Assembly: GCA_900316515.1 (NCBI GenBank)
Contig: ONDE01000006.1
Coordinates: 1-64,000 of the forward strand
Reading direction: 5' to 3'
DNA from: an uncultured Bacteroidales bacterium
GTDB taxonomy: Bacteria; Bacteroidota; Bacteroidia; Bacteroidales; P3
Length of the DNA stretch: 64,000 nucleotides
Shown: in pieces, positions 63,325 to 64,000 of the stretch
Position numbering within the stretch: position 1 is the stretch's first letter
Layout: each line of letters begins with the position of its first letter
Notes under the pieces: model-generated
Databases searched by the model: none
What the model was told of the DNA's origin: nothing
What the model saw: the letters and a program-made list of their open reading frames with translations, nothing else
Translations under genes and position numbers: made by a program

Positions 63325-64000
63325 ATGATTTCCTATCCGAATTGTAAGATAAACTTGGGGTTGCACGTTGTTGGCAAGCGGGCGGACGGTTATCACAATC
63401 TGGAGACCATCTTCGTGCCGGTGCACGATATGTGCGACGAGTTAGAGATACTACCCACTACCCACTACCCACTACCCACTATGACCCAGACAGGCATAGT
63501 GTTGGACAATTCCCCCGACGACAACATCTGCCTGCGTGCCTGGCAGTTGCTGCACGACGAGTTCGGCATTGCACCTGTCAGTATCCACCTTCAGAAGAAC
63601 ATACCCTTCGGCGCCGGCCTCGGCGGCGGCAGCAGCGACGCCGCCTTCACTCTCAAAATGCTCAACGAGATGTTCGGCCTCGGCCTCGACACCGCTGCCC
63701 TCGAGCAGCGCGCCGCAAAGATAGGTGCCGACTGCGCCTTCTTCATCCAGAACCGCCCCGCTTACGCCACCGGTATCGGCGACATTCTTGAGCCCATAGA
63801 ATTCCTCACTCCTCACTCCTCATTCCTCATTAAAATAGAGATTCCTGAGGGGGAGCATGTGTCGACTAAAGAGGCCTACACAGGCCTGAAGCGTGAATTA
63901 TTCGGCAAGCCGCGTCCCGACCTCCGCAAGTCCGTCAGGCGGCCAATATCCGAGTGGCGCGACCTTATCGTCAACGACTTCGAGGCCTCGGTCTTCCCCG
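63325..64000 (+). CDS. ispE: 4-diphosphocytidyl-2-C-methyl-D-erythritol kinase, 3'-truncated by window end
   Basis: The frame opens at ATG 63325 (MISYPNCKINLGLHVVGKRADGYHNLETIF, the IspE GHMP start) and is open to the last base, 225 codons. The ATP-binding GHMP motif is IPFGAGLGGGSSDAA. It phosphorylates CDP-ME in the non-mevalonate isoprenoid pathway. Two stretches are not family-like. LPTTHYPLPT (about residues 43-52) comes from CTACCCA heptamers at 63451-63478. LTPHSSFLI (about 160-168) comes from TCCTCAC/TCCTCAT heptamers at 63803-63830. Both keep the frame. It begins 6 bp after phoH, likely one operon. Confidence 0.93.
   Translation, partial: MISYPNCKINLGLHVVGKRADGYHNLETIFVPVHDMCDELEILPTTHYPLPTMTQTGIVLDNSPDDNICLRAWQLLHDEFGIAPVSIHLQKNIPFGAGLGGGSSDAAFTLKMLNEMFGLGLDTAALEQRAAKIGADCAFFIQNRPAYATGIGDILEPIEFLTPHSSFLIKIEIPEGEHVSTKEAYTGLKRELFGKPRPDLRKSVRRPISEWRDLIVNDFEASVFP
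63451..63478. repeat. CTACCCA x4 inside ispE
   Basis: Four perfect heptamers in frame, encoding the same peptide LPTTHYPLPT found at the start of NadD. Confidence 0.9.
63803..63830. repeat. TCCTCAC/TCCTCAT x4 inside ispE
   Basis: Units TCCTCAC, TCCTCAC, TCCTCAT and TCCTCAT in 7-bp register, in frame within ispE. Confidence 0.85.

Overview
The window reads as a Bacteroidales chromosome, most likely Prevotella-like or a related gut or rumen lineage. Three things support this. Promoters repeatedly show the Bacteroidetes -7 box TAnnTTTG, with TTG about 19-20 bp upstream. There is a type IX secretion cargo protein with a C-terminal sorting domain. Lipoproteins and PurL, SerS, ParE and PepD are of the Bacteroidetes type. 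Species cannot be fixed from the sequence alone.

Layout. 0-2.2 kb: the end of a mobile element, with the C-terminus of an S24/LexA-type repressor, a tyrosine recombinase, and an iteron-rich non-coding tail. 2.3-8.0 kb (minus strand): a nitrosative-stress or anaerobic-metabolism block. It holds hydroxylamine reductase (hcp) with a Crp/Fnr-type palindrome at about -41, a Crp/Fnr regulator, a DUF438/hemerythrin/PAS protein, a YecH-like protein and a NimA-like flavoprotein. The remnant of a flavodiiron protein gene sits among them. A SAM methyltransferase follows. 8.5-16.3 kb: a UvrA paralogue, 1.4 kb of heptamer repeats, and sbcD-sbcC.

16.5-36.2 kb is a defence island. A plus-strand operon encodes a GIY-YIG protein, two C5-cytosine methyltransferases, a McrB-like AAA+ protein and a McrC-like nuclease. 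This matches the LlaJI type of restriction-modification system. The McrB-like protein carries a roughly 335-residue insertion with a HEMFH zinc-protease motif between Walker A and Walker B, which I regard as the most unusual object in the window. Converging on it from the minus strand is a three-gene operon: a 95-aa protein, a 1071-aa DruH-like protein and a 2020-aa DruE-like helicase (Druantia type III-like). A 342-aa gene of unknown function lies between the two systems. Just outside is a TIGR02452 macrodomain protein and a gene split by an in-frame TGA.

38.6-64 kb is mostly housekeeping. It includes a C69 dipeptidase, an acyltransferase, purL, an aldehyde dehydrogenase, a TfoX-like protein, lipoproteins, a toxin-antitoxin pair, pepD, tRNA-Ser(UGA) close to serS, an outer-membrane barrel, parE, a DUF748 protein, nadD, an S23-type four-helix-bundle gene, a T9SS protein, phoH and a 3'-truncated ispE.

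A theme across the window is a family of strictly 7-bp-periodic repeats (for example TTAAGGG/TGAATGG, TTCAAAG, GTCACTG, AGTGGAG, GTGGGTA). They fill spacers and also sit in frame inside coding genes: nadD, ispE, purL and the DUF438 gene. nadD and ispE share the identical peptide LPTTHYPLPT from this cause.
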